Origin: Hypomyces perniciosus
Lineage: Eukaryota; Ascomycota; Sordariomycetes; Hypocreales; Hypocreaceae
Reading direction: 5' to 3'
Assembly: GCA_008477525.1 (NCBI GenBank)
Contig: SPDT01000007.1
Coordinates: 1,798,001 to 1,862,000 of the forward strand
DNA length: 64,000 nt
Shown in pieces: positions 22,104-32,165 of the stretch. A model generated the notes under the pieces. It was not told where the DNA came from and did not search any database. It was given only the letters and a program-made list of their open reading frames with translations. The translations under genes were made by a program, and so were the position numbers. Within the stretch, counting starts at the first letter, position 1, and each line of letters starts with the position of its first letter.

Positions 22104-22565
22104 ATGAAGACCTCCTTTGTCGCGCTTCTCATCGCCACCCTCGCTAGCACCAGCTTTGCGGCCCCCATGGCAAGTCCTAGGTAATGCAGTACTACTTTTA
22201 TACAGGGAGATGTTAACACACCCATCCAGCCTACTGAGTCCGTCGAGTCTACCTCCGCTGCATCTACAGAGAGTGACCAGGGCCAGCCAACCGGCAACGG
22301 TTTTGCCAATGGTGTTATTGATAATCTCGCCTGTCTCCTGATCGCGGTCCTCAACAACGGGAACAGCGACTGCGTTAGGCGTGATTCTGTGGTCTCTAAT
22401 TCCGACCCCAGGGCCTACTCCTACTTCTGGAACAGCAGCCCTGACGGGGGTGCTACCTACGTCATCACCAATAGCAAGGGCAAATCTTGCACCACCAATA
22501 TCTCAAAGGACGACAAGAGGGCTCCCGATGTTATCGTCAAAGACCTTGCAGTCACATGTGTCTAA
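22104..22565 (+). CDS. Small secreted cysteine-containing protein, probable GC-AG intron
   Basis: Protein of 133 residues with a clear signal peptide (MKTSFVALLIATLASTSFA, cleavage near residue 19-20). Exons 22104-22169 and 22230-22565. The 60-base intron begins with GCAAGT and ends CCAG with a GTTAACAC branch-like site; no GT donor gives the right phase, so a GC-AG intron is the best reading. The mature part has a Ser/Thr/Glu-rich segment, then a domain with four Cys (LACLL, SDCVR, SCTTN, VTCV) and an aromatic YSYFWN. It looks like one of the small secreted proteins of unknown role in filamentous fungi. No toxin or effector function can be assigned. Confidence 0.7.
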
Positions 22566-23330
22566 AACATGCCATGCCATCTGGCCAGCCGATGTTCCGA
22601 TCCAGACAATCTGAAGAGACCGGCTTGATTACATATTGGTGACAGTCATAATGTGGATGGGATATTGGTGGCCACAGAATAGAGAGATGACGGAGCAGGT
22701 TATAGAGTATTGAAGAGGGATATGTGCCGCTGAGATCATTTATTGGAAGCCATGGGTCTACAGACGCCTTTGTCTACAACATAAACCACTTTTCCTTCCA
22801 AATACAAAGCTTCCAAATACAAAGCTTAACTATTGACTGTCTCATAATCTAGCTTATGTAGCTGTGTTGAGTGAAGACATTTCATCCTGAGCTGTGTCTC
22901 CTGCATCTCAATGTGGAGGTGCTACGGCGTCTCCCCGGTCTCACTATATCAGCCATACAACATACCCATGGTATGATCCAAGACGCCATGAGCCACGATT
23001 CCCAAGCAAACGAAGAAAGGGTTAAAAGCTGAAATACCAACACCAATCGAACAATAACACTGATTCGTTCCAAAGTTCCCTTTGCATGTACTTCACGCAG
23101 ATGTCCTTATTGGTGACACGGGTGTGTCTATTCGAGGGCTATTCTTCACTCGTGGGCAAGCCCAGCGAGTGAAAGTAAGTCTCCACCATCCTATGTGTTA
23201 GGTGTACTCATTCCTGTAGAGAGCTCTGGCCGTATTTCGCTTATGGATCAGGAAGCTCTTCAAGGCTTATTATGCCTCTATTGTATTGATCTATCAAGTA
23301 TAGTTGATCGAAGGTCTGGGACTGGGTATC
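22566..23330. other. Intergenic between convergent genes
   Basis: About 765 bases with the 3' ends of the flanking convergent genes. Contains the duplicated word TTCCAAATACAAAGCTT near 22797-22827. No gene seen. Confidence 0.55.
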
Positions 23331-25264
23331 CTAGCTCCAAGTGTCGGTTGTTCCATCACCTATAGGCACATCAAGGGAGAGGCCAATGTTTAGCCCAGGT
23401 GTGTGTTCTTGCACGGGCTCCATGAAGTTGTTGAAGTCGGGCATATAGGGTCCTGTAACACCTTCACAAATTTTCAGCAAGTTTTCAGAGTCTTCATCAG
23501 ATAATGGTGTCGGAATTCGATCTGATGGTGTGCTGGTATCTGACATTTGCTGCAACTCTGGGGTAGGAATCGCGGTGGTATGTTGTCCTGAGAGATGTTC
23601 TGTCGAGGAGGATACAGAACCAACCCTTTCTGTAGCCGGATGGGCCGATTTATGAGAGGGTTGATGAGGAATCGAACACAACGGGAGTAAAATGTCGCCA
23701 AACTCCTTAGCTTCCGGTGGTGCGTGTTTCTTGAAAGCTTGTGGCAGCCACATGGTAAATGCCATTTCCCATAGACTCTTGGGATCAGGGTGAATAGCCT
23801 TGAGTTCATCAGGCATGCTTTGCCATATGTCAAACAATCGACAATGGTCCTCCCTCCTCATGAACCACAGAAAATGGTTCATCCACTTGCGTATTTGCTC
23901 ATTTGTGTAGGGACTTGGACAAGAATCTTCTCCAGGATGCAGGATTTTGTAGATGTGCTCCCATTGTTCCCTGGGGTCTATATGTACTATCTCATGCGAC
24001 CTGATAAGCACACACTTCTCCTCGGCGAAGGTGAAAACAAGTGAACTTTTTGGAGCTGCCTTGTAGATGTTGGTCGCTTTATTTGATTCACCTGTTTCAA
24101 TTGGTTGATCAAGGCACCGTTGCATATTTGTGGCAAACGTGTTTGTGTTTCTAACCCTAAACTGACAGTTGAGACAGTTCTGCAGGTCGTGGTGCTTTGA
24201 CCTCAAATGACGCTTGACCTCACCGATCCTGGGAAACTTTGCCCAGCAACTTGGGTCGAGTAATATAGGGTACCGGATTCCAATAGGACACGTAAATATT
24301 GTCTGTTTATCTGCTGCTGACTCCGCTGGCCTTTTGCAAGCAGAGGCCTCGTACTCGATATGAAGCGCCTCGACCATTTCGTTTAATTTCTGCTCCAATG
24401 AGTCTGATGTATTTCTAAGTGGACAGACTGTGGATTCCAGGGGTTCCTGTCTGGATGGGCTATGATCCTCCTCATATGGTGACTTTTCCGGAGATGTGTC
24501 TCCTTCATCAGGATCGGTGGTAGCAACATTGTCTTCACCCAACGGCATATCTTGTCCTTGGATTATGGGTTGACCTATACCCGTGGTAATAATATTTCTG
24601 TTTTCTGGCTCCAATGCGTATTGTTCTGACAACCCGAAAATATCGTGCATCACAGAATCCTCATTTTGTCCAGACATGTCCGACAGGAACTCATCGTACT
24701 GCAGCAGGACAGGGACTTGCACCATGGCCAAGAGATCTTCCTCTTGCGGTGTGCTGAAATCCAACGTGCTGGAAGAAGGTGTGGATTGTGGAATCGTGGG
24801 AGAGACATCTTGTAGCATCGCGTCGGCATCCGGGACCGAGGGCATGTCGGGTAAAGCAGGCGACATGCCTGAAGAAAACGCTGTAGGCACTTGGCGCTGG
24901 AGCATTAATAGTTGGTCAAAATCCTGCATTGCCATATCACCCATATCACCCATTCCAACGTGAGACTGAAACTGAAAATTGGCATCCGGATAGGCGCCAG
25001 GGGCTGGAAGCAGAGCATCCGGTGCCGGATTTTCCTCGAGAGAGGAAAAAAGGCCATTAGGCTCCTGTGGTATGTGACGTTAGCCACTGCTCTGCGAGAG
25101 AGAAAAGAGAGAGACGTCTGTCAATCGAGTATTTTGATAGAACTGACCTGGAGAAAGGTTTCCATGCCATTGTTGTTGGTAGATTCATCAATGGTATGCC
25201 CTGTCTCTCCATTCCGTCCAGTCGGCGTGGAATTTGCCCATGGAGGAGTCGGATATTGATCCAT
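23331..25264 (-). CDS. C2H2-like fungal regulator, 2 exons
   Basis: Protein of 616 residues. Exon 1 25148-25264 (MDQYPTPPWANSTPTG...), exon 2 23331-25064; the acceptor is CCACAG before GAGCCT, phase 0. The N-terminal half is acidic, Gln/Ser/Pro-rich and looks disordered. Near residues 295-350 it has a degenerate zinc-finger-like domain: IFTCPIG ... C ... FPRIGEVKRHLRSKHH, then NCLNCQF. This pattern is common in uncharacterised fungal nuclear proteins. A second conserved piece (WEHIYKILHPGEDSCPSPY ... WMNHFLWF) follows near residue 405. The C-terminus is Pro/Ser-rich and acidic. It is probably a nuclear regulator; its targets are unknown. The left-edge gene (1-471) carries the same domain type. 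Confidence 0.8.
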
Positions 25265-25266
25265 GT

Positions 25267-25344
25267 CAAGAAGAAGAAGAAGAAGAAGAAGAAGAAGAAG
25301 AAGAAGAAGAAGAAGAAGAAGAAGAAGAAGAAGAAGAAGAAGAA
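25267..25344. repeat. (AAG)n microsatellite, (CTT)n in the 5' leader
   Basis: About 26 AAG triplets. On the minus strand this is a (CTT)n pyrimidine tract ending three bases before the start codon of the C2H2-like gene, so it lies in its 5' leader or core promoter. Confidence 0.92.
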
Positions 25345-25687
25345 ACGCGATATACTACCTAGATATTAACGATTTTCAATTTGACGGGACGAGTAGGCAA
25401 TGAAAGAAGGCGTGAAAAAAAAACATTTTGAAACTTGCATTTTTTTCTTTTCATGCTGGCAAGCAATTTCTCGCGTCCAGTTGGAAGGCGAGATGCTGAG
25501 TCTTGACCTGACAACGGCAGCAGCAAAGGTGATTCGATAGAGTAGATTTTTGAAAGCGTTTCTTACGAATTTCCAATAGTACCTTATGTATCTGCGAGTA
25601 GTATCTACGAGTAGTATGTACGTGGTGGATCCTCACATAGCCACTTCGGCACATTCTGGGGTTGGCAGTAGTATACTTCGTATGTGA

Positions 25688-26196
25688 TAAAATTAGTGTT
25701 CAAAAGTTTGGGAACAAGTTGCCGTATACATATTATTTCAGGATTTTTAAATTTCTTTATAAATTCTATATCACGTTTAAAATAAAAAACAAAAAGCTTA
25801 TTTTATTATTTGATAGTATAGCTTGTGTATATACTTTTCTTTAATTTTTATTTACTATAATTATAGAGTTATACTGATTTAAAATCTAAGGGTTAGGGTT
25901 CTCTTTTTTATAGTGGCTTATAGTGGAAAATACTGTATTATTAATACTGTATTTCTTAGTAGAAATTTTTACATTTTACTTATAAAACTAGAATTACTTA
26001 CCATTTAATAAATCAATTTTATAAATAGATTATAATAAATATAATTACAAAATTTAACCATTGAAGAAGTTATTTAGATATTTTTATTATAATAGATATT
26101 TTTCTTATAGATATACTGCGGAGTGTTGCATATGAGTTATTGCAGTTTAAGGTAATGCACTGTGAGGTGTTCCCAAACTTTTGAACACTAATTTTA
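25688..26196. mobile_element. AT-rich MITE with 26-bp terminal inverted repeats
   Basis: The sequence starting AAAATTAGTGTTCAAAAGTT at 25689-25714 is found in perfect inverse complement at 26170-26195 (26 of 26 bases). TA at both ends (25688-25689 and 26195-26196) fits the TA target duplication of Tc1/mariner elements. The inside is about 455 bases, very AT-rich, with no transposase frame. This is a non-autonomous element, or a copy destroyed by AT-driving mutation. Confidence 0.85.
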
Positions 26197-26861
26197 GTAT
26201 GCTGCTAGGTAGAGAATACGAAGTAATGGGCTCAATTCACGGCGGATTTAAGCTTGTTCGAGCGAGTCATTACTCCTTCTACTGCGCCGTAAGCCTGTGG
26301 AGCTGTCTGGGGTCTCCGAGTCGGCGCACTCAAGGGTCAATTACTACTCTTATCGGACTCACATTTACTCGTAAAAGAAGAAAACGGTTTGGCTATGGAT
26401 GCTTCTGCCGAATCGAGAGCCGGTCTGTCCACAAACGGAATAACGAGGCCTCCTCCGAACGTGTAAGCCCAGAAGCCATGACTGTGGCTTAGATGCAGCG
26501 AAGCGGCCAATCGTCAGCAATCTCTCACCCTGGCGACACCCCATGGTCCGTTTCAGCCAAGTCTTGGCGCGGCAGATAGTTCTCGTGTCGTTCTGACAGG
26601 GACGTCGGGGGCTATAATCCTATAGTATGGCATACTATGGAGTACCACTACTCCGTAGTACTCTGTAGTATTGCCTCTCGTATTCCGAAAAAAATCTGGG
26701 GCCTCCCCCATTCCGAACTTCCTCTCTCCTGCCCTTGGCCCTCGATCCGCCGCAATTGAGGACATTGAAACGAGCTGGAGAGGGCCAACCACCATCGCCG
26801 ACTGCTGACTGTGAGGGCTCGATAACGGCCAGACGCCCAGTCGCGGCACCGCATCGCAATC
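26197..26861. other. Intergenic, promoter of 7-TM protein gene
   Basis: About 665 bases between the MITE and the next gene. Near 26620-26672 there is a cluster of short inverted CTACTCCGTAGTACTCTGTAG-like words. No gene seen. Confidence 0.5.
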
Positions 26862-28129
26862 ATGGCCTTGGTATTACCCGAGTCGTCTGATTGGTACCTC
26901 ATCGTCAGTGATGCCGTCCTGTTCTTGAACGCGATCACGACCGTCGTGATCTCTCTTTGCTCTTGGAGTCTCGTCCGGCGGCACAATGACCCTGCGCGAT
27001 CATGGACCATGTACTTCAAGATTGCACTCGCCTTTTTTACCGTGTAAGTCAAGCCTTCGCATCTGCATACCCTTTGCTGTCTATCTCGATCATCTCTAAC
27101 CCCCCGTCGGACAGCTATGTCATACTCGATTTCTGCGCCTACTCTCTCGCTCTCGCGTATTCTGTCCTTAGCTACAACAACTTATACAGCAACACCGCGC
27201 GATACATCTTGTTTATTCACGCCCACGTTGCATCCGTTGACCATTTTCTGGGCTTTGTTGTCGATATCCTCGTCTTCCTCATGTTCGTTAACCTCACCAT
27301 CGATATCGGCGTCATTCACTCGAACAAGCCAGGCTATGACAACAAGGCGCTCAAGGTCGCATCCTTTACAATCGCAGCCATTATTTTCGGCTTGACTCTG
27401 GTGAACTTTGCGATAAGCGAATACGTCTCTGTCGAGTATTACGGTTACGATACTATTGCTTCATGGGAGTACCAGTTTTCTGACGATTTTATGAGGCTGT
27501 GGGCCTCAGAAAGGCAGATTGACTTTAGTATTACCGTCCTCGTGTTTGTCTTGGCCTTGGCCATGGCCATTTGGTCCATTGTCGTCAGGATACGGACAAG
27601 GACGGAGAAACGGGTCCAAACGGTGCGTTCAATCGAGACAATTCTGCGGGTTGAAAGGATGAGAATAGCTGATTGCCCTCCCAGGCCAGTAGGTTTTTGA
27701 TCGTCTGCTGCGTTCTCTGGCTAGTGAAAGCGATATTCAAACTCGTCTATTTCGCCCAGTACCTCAATCTCTACGACGTGACAGTCAACCCGCCACTCAA
27801 TAATTACGTCGTTATGCTCCAGATCGTCCTCAGCCTATGGCCCATGTTTATACTCTTCTGTATCCTGTTCGCGCTCGGCACCAAAAAGCACAACGGAGCC
27901 TGGTCCATCGAAGCGCAGTTCTCACCAACACAATTAAGCGGCCACAGTGTACCTCAACAGGCGTCCTGGGACTATCAGCATTATCCTGCCCAAGACCAGA
28001 TGGCGCAAACACAACAGCAGCAGCAGCAGCAACAACAACAACAGCAACAACGGCAACAACAACAGCAACAACAACAACAGCAGCATCAACAGCAACAGCC
28101 ACAGCCGCAACAGCCGCAACAACAACAGC

Positions 28130-28172
<43 letters not shown>

Positions 28173-28437
28173 GCAGGCGCAATCTGAGTGGGACTATGAT
28201 CCGCTAGGAATACAGCCTCCCTCCTACCCCCAACAGGACTATGCCCGGCAAGAGTATATACAGCAGGAGTATGTCCAGCAACATGAACAAAATGGACCCT
28301 ACGAGATGCCTGATCAAACTCGAGACGAGCTACATTCAAGATCACCACCGCCGCATTTCGAGGCGATGGGTCTATATCACCAAGCGAATGGGATGGCACC
28401 CCAGGCACCACCAGTGCCATACAACGAAAAACAATAA
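26862..28437 (+). CDS. Seven-helix membrane protein with poly-Gln tail
   Basis: Protein of 480 residues. Exons 26862-27043, 27115-27622, 27685-28437; phases agree. Seven hydrophobic segments can be counted between residues 10 and 285 (such as IVSDAVLFLNAITTVVISL, VILDFCAYSLALAYSVL, FLGFVVDILVFLMFVNL, FTIAAIIFGLTLVNFAI, ITVLVFVLALAMAIWSI, LIVCCVLWLVKAIFKL, VVMLQIVLSLWPMFILF). The cytoplasmic-type tail has a Gln run with a few Arg, His and Pro breaks (residues about 340-393), encoded by mixed CAA/CAG at about 28012-28173, followed by Tyr/Gln-rich repeats (YIQQEYVQQ). Family not recognised; seven helices might suggest a receptor-like or integral-membrane fungal protein, but there is no signature to prove it. 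The Gln tract length may vary between strains. Confidence 0.78.
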
Positions 28438-28598
28438 AACTAATCATCACATGTTCAAATATTGTCCGGTAAAAGGAAGAATTGTGGTTATGGGGCGTTT
28501 TGGTTCTGGCGGCATCTTTATTGATATCAACTTCTCGGTCAAAAATATTTAATACCGGATCTATTTACCCAAAGACCAGTTTTCTACGGTTATGTATA

Positions 28599-29574
28599 TT
28601 ATATTTTATCAGCGAACCTGCGTCCCATCTCCAAGAGTGCCCTAGTCCACTTCATCTGCCCACTGCGGAGGGGGAACAAAGGCGCCATCGGGCCCCATGG
28701 TTCCAGCGATATATCTAGTTGGGTCAGTGTTTTCTCATCTATCCATGGCGGTGGGCTGCCAACGCACTTGGTGTGGCTTCCTCTTGCGGCAAGCTGTCCC
28801 TTGCTGTTGTAAAATTGTACCGATGTATAGGCAAGCGTCTTTCCAACTGCAATGTTATCAGCATTTAAAGAATTCACTGAGGTCCGTAAAGCCGCACTCT
28901 TGTCACAGGTGGCTGTTCCTTTGAGAACATCGCCCGGTCGTCCACCGGGGCTAAGATAAGTCACTAGATGGTGTCAGTCCGGTGAAAATCCTGCAAGCTG
29001 AGACTCTTGATACCATTCAAGTCGGTAGAGACGCCGGTCGCAAATCTCCCTGTTGAAGCGACAGCAAGTGAACCGCCGAAGTCCACGAGACCGGCCAGAG
29101 TCCCTCCGTGGATGGTCTGAAGTCGGTTCTAGATGATGTTAGGACACCACTATTGGACAAAATTTGTCCAACATCAACTTACGGTGTGGTCCTTGTGAAT
29201 ATCGAGCTCAAACTCAACTCTCCCGTGGGAAGCACTCAAAAGCCGGAACTAATACCATGGTGTCAGTCCTGCCGTCTCCATAACCCCTGTTGACGGACGT
29301 AGACTTGGCATACGCGATTACCGAGAAGTCTTGAAACGAGTTAGTACGAACACTCCATTATAGATCACTGTGTAAATGAGTTCCAATTGCATGTCGTATG
29401 CGGGTACGGAAGAATCAATAATCTCAGCGTCCATACCTCGGTTCAAGGCCCGAGTCGGCCATGAAGGACCGCAGAACCTATGCCAGTGTGAGCATTTGGT
29501 CTCAATTGGCCCACGACGTATGCATTTATACTCACAGCCTTTGTGAAACTGAAGGGAGATAGCTTTTTGGCCAT
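28599..29574 (-). CDS. Hotdog-fold acyl-CoA thioesterase (ACOT13/PaaI-like), 6 exons
   Basis: Predicted 216-residue protein hydrolysing acyl-CoA thioesters. Exons 29536-29574, 29437-29477, 29305-29329, 29183-29248, 29014-29128, 28599-28963; each join keeps phase, though the small third exon and its AAG acceptor are the least certain. Key hotdog motif: LQTIHGGTLAGLVDFGGSLAVAS (HGG and the Asp of LVD) then FATGVSTDLNVTYLSPGG, and near the end KTLAYTSVQFYNSKGQLAARGSHTK, all typical of the 4HBT family. The C-terminus (CVGSPPPWIDEK...) is longer than usual. A 49-base intron after TKC is possible and would change the tail. It is divergent from tfb2, with 400 bases between the start codons. Confidence 0.75.
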
Positions 29575-29974
29575 TATTAATTAATGCTGCAGTGGTGAAT
29601 TATCTCCTCAATTCTATCAGTTGATGATAGATAGTGGTTAATGGCACTGAAAGCGCCGGGTGAAGCCGCTGAAGAGCATCCCCCAGACGCCCCCCACTTC
29701 TCCAACCCAAACCCGAGCACTGACGCAATTATCCGAGCATCATCCGATTCAGAAGCTGTTTCACGCGACTCGATAACCGTGAACTTTCAACCCTTTGACA
29801 TTGTCCTTCACCACGCCTATTCACCACATCTAAGTACTAGGTATTAATACAGTCCAGTCCAGGCAAGCCCTCCCCTATCTCTGGGCCGGACGCCAAACCT
29901 CCCCCCGGAATAACATGCGATAGCCACCTCTTCCCTCTCTCCCTGACGGACCGCTTTGCGCCGCCGCCGCCAAG
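29575..29974. promoter_or_regulatory. Divergent promoter, thioesterase and tfb2
   Basis: The 400 bases between the two divergent start codons must include both promoters. Near 29825-29850 there is a TAGGTATTAATAC region. No specific factor site is assigned. Confidence 0.45.
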
Positions 29975-31567
29975 ATGTCTGCCAGTCCCACGCAGTCGCT
30001 GCAGCTCGCAGAATACCTCGAGAGGCTGCCCGGCACGACGTTCAAGAAGCTGTACCAGCAGCCCTCGACGGCCTTTGCTATATTCCGACGCATGCTGCCG
30101 CATCTAGGTGGGCTGCCGACTGTAGCGACGTTGGCCAGGGTGTAGTGTGTGCTGACCTGCCCAAGCGAAAACGTTCGTCATGAGGATGATCTACATGCCC
30201 CAGCCTATGCCCCTTTGCGATTTGGATGTCTGGGTGAAGCCGGAGGCCAAACGGTTGGATTTTCTCTCCTACTATCTTTTTCATGTCGTGTGGAACCTAA
30301 CCATGTCAACAGGAAGAAGGACCAGGCGCTCTCTATTCTGCGAAGTCTCCATATCATCCAAGTCTCCGCGCCGTCCAAGGACAAACATCAGGAAATCCAG
30401 TTAATGTCAAATTTCAAAACCTCCCTCCGACTCGCACTCACCGGCGGTGGAACCCACAACTCTTTCGGTGTGCCTTCGACACTGCTCGTTCCTCTAGAAA
30501 TCGACATCCCTTTCCTCGATCGATACGCGCGCAAGAAATGGGAGGATATTTTGCATTTCGTTGTTGCCAGCGTTGGCTATAAAAGCGCCGGCGATGTCTC
30601 CGGACCAAATAAGGGTGTGAAGGAGCTTCTCATCGCAGGGCGACTAGTCGATCGGCGACCGAGTGGAAGCTTAGGCATCACGCAGGCTGGTTTTACGTTC
30701 TTGCTCCAGGAGGCGAACGCGCAAATATGGACACTTCTCCTGCTATGGCTGGAAGTTATGGGTAACAACAAAGGCTCCGGGCTCGAACCTGTCGATATGC
30801 TGTCTTTCCTCTTTGTCCTTGCCAGCTTGGAACTGGGGAGGGCGTATGATACAAACGCGCTGACTGAGGAACGGAGAAACATGCTGCCTTCGCTCGTCGA
30901 CTTTGGCCTCATTTACATCCCCCAGCATAAGCGCTCCATGTTCTTCCCGACTCGACTGGCAACGACACTCACTAGTGGTGGGAACAGCCTGCGAAGCATT
31001 AGCGATGGTGTCGCGGCCGCCACCGCCGCCGCTCAGACATCACAACCATCTGGCCCACTTGGAAGTGGTGGCGAGCAATCCGGCAGCGTTGTCATCGAGA
31101 CGAACTACCGCCTTTACGCCTACACCCAGTCCACGCTGCAAATCGCCGTCCTCGCCCTCTTCTCCAAGCTCAACATGCGCTTCCCAGACATGGTCGCCGG
31201 CCGCCTCTCGCGCGCCTCCATCCGCCAGGCCATCAACTTCGGCATCACCGCCGACCAAATCATCTCCTACCTCGCCGCCCACGCCCATGAACAGATGCAC
31301 CGCAACGCTGCCCTAACCAACAAGCCGGTCCTGCCTCCCACCGTTGTCGACCAGATTCGTCTCTGGCAGCTCGAGAATGAGCGTATGAAGACGACGAGCG
31401 GGTTCCTATTCAGGGATTTCATCGACGAGAAGGATTACCTCGATACTGCACGCTTTTCCGAGGAGATTGGTGTGCTGGTGTGGCGAAATGACAATTCGCG
31501 CATGTTCTTCGCCAATAAACACGAGCAGATCAAGGATTTCTTGAAGACGAGGAAGAAGGCCGAGTAG
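29975..31567 (+). CDS. tfb2: TFIIH core subunit Tfb2 (p52)
   Basis: Protein of 491 residues, close to the yeast Tfb2 length (about 513). Exons 29975-30107, 30166-30253, 30313-31567; phases agree and the joins give a continuous PHLAKTFVMRMIYMPQPMPLCDLDVWVKPEAKR, a typical Tfb2 stretch. Tfb2/p52 anchors the XPB helicase in the TFIIH complex used for RNA polymerase II initiation and nucleotide excision repair in the nucleus. Other family pieces: LHIIQVSA, LRLALTGGG, WEDILHFVV, LLLLWLEVM, FLFVLASLELGRAYDTNAL, FGLIYIPQHK, and the C-terminal VVIETNYRLYAYTQSTLQIAVLALF, FPDMVAGRLSRASIRQAI and GFLFRDFIDEKDY. It is an essential single-copy gene in fungi. Confidence 0.95.
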
Positions 31568-32165
31568 GATGGCTCTGCGGCCCTTGTCTTCCTTTGATTA
31601 TTTATTATTATACATGCATCCCACTGAGACTGAGCGGTATCGGGTGTTTTGTCTGGGGCGTTGGGCGCAGTATTGGCGGAAGTTTGACGTGGTATCGTCG
31701 ACAAAAGCAATATTTGAATACTTTCAAGGTATGTAAACACAAAAAAAATAGACAACAATTTATTACAAGTGCCATCGCCATGCCCCGTACCTCGAGTTAT
31801 GCATTACAATAACGTACACTGTTTTTTGCAAGGTGACCTCCCTATTACCTAGACGCGCCAAACCCCTTGACCAAACCTCCCAAATTATCATTAACCATTT
31901 CCGATTCGTGGTCCAAGAACAATGAAATGCAAAAAAATGCAAAGACGCCAGTCGCCTTGATGTATCCTTCCCTGTGTTTGTGTTTGTGCGTGTGCGTGTG
32001 TGTCCGGTTTCAGCAAATGCTGATATAATCCATGATATTTCCGCCCTCGAGTGTCCCAAAGAATACTTGGATGGAAACGAAGAAAACAAAAACGAGATCG
32101 AACGAGGTTATTAGCTCAGATGCTAATATCGGGCTAGACATCCGATTATGTTGACAGTTCTTTAT
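31568..32165. other. Intergenic between convergent genes
   Basis: About 600 bases holding the 3' ends of tfb2 and of the Ser-rich gene. Contains GTGTTTGTGTTTGTGCGTGTGCGTGTGTGT around 31975-32004. No gene seen. Confidence 0.55.

Noticed and set aside
1834..22565. Idea that the left third is a secondary-metabolite cluster
   Set aside because: No polyketide synthase, peptide synthetase, terpene or DMAT enzyme is present; the enzymes fit primary sugar and acetoin metabolism.
27848..28450. 200-codon frame with poly-Val antisense to the 7-TM gene
   Set aside because: Mirror of the poly-Gln codons (CAA/CAG read as TTG/GTT frames) with no motif.
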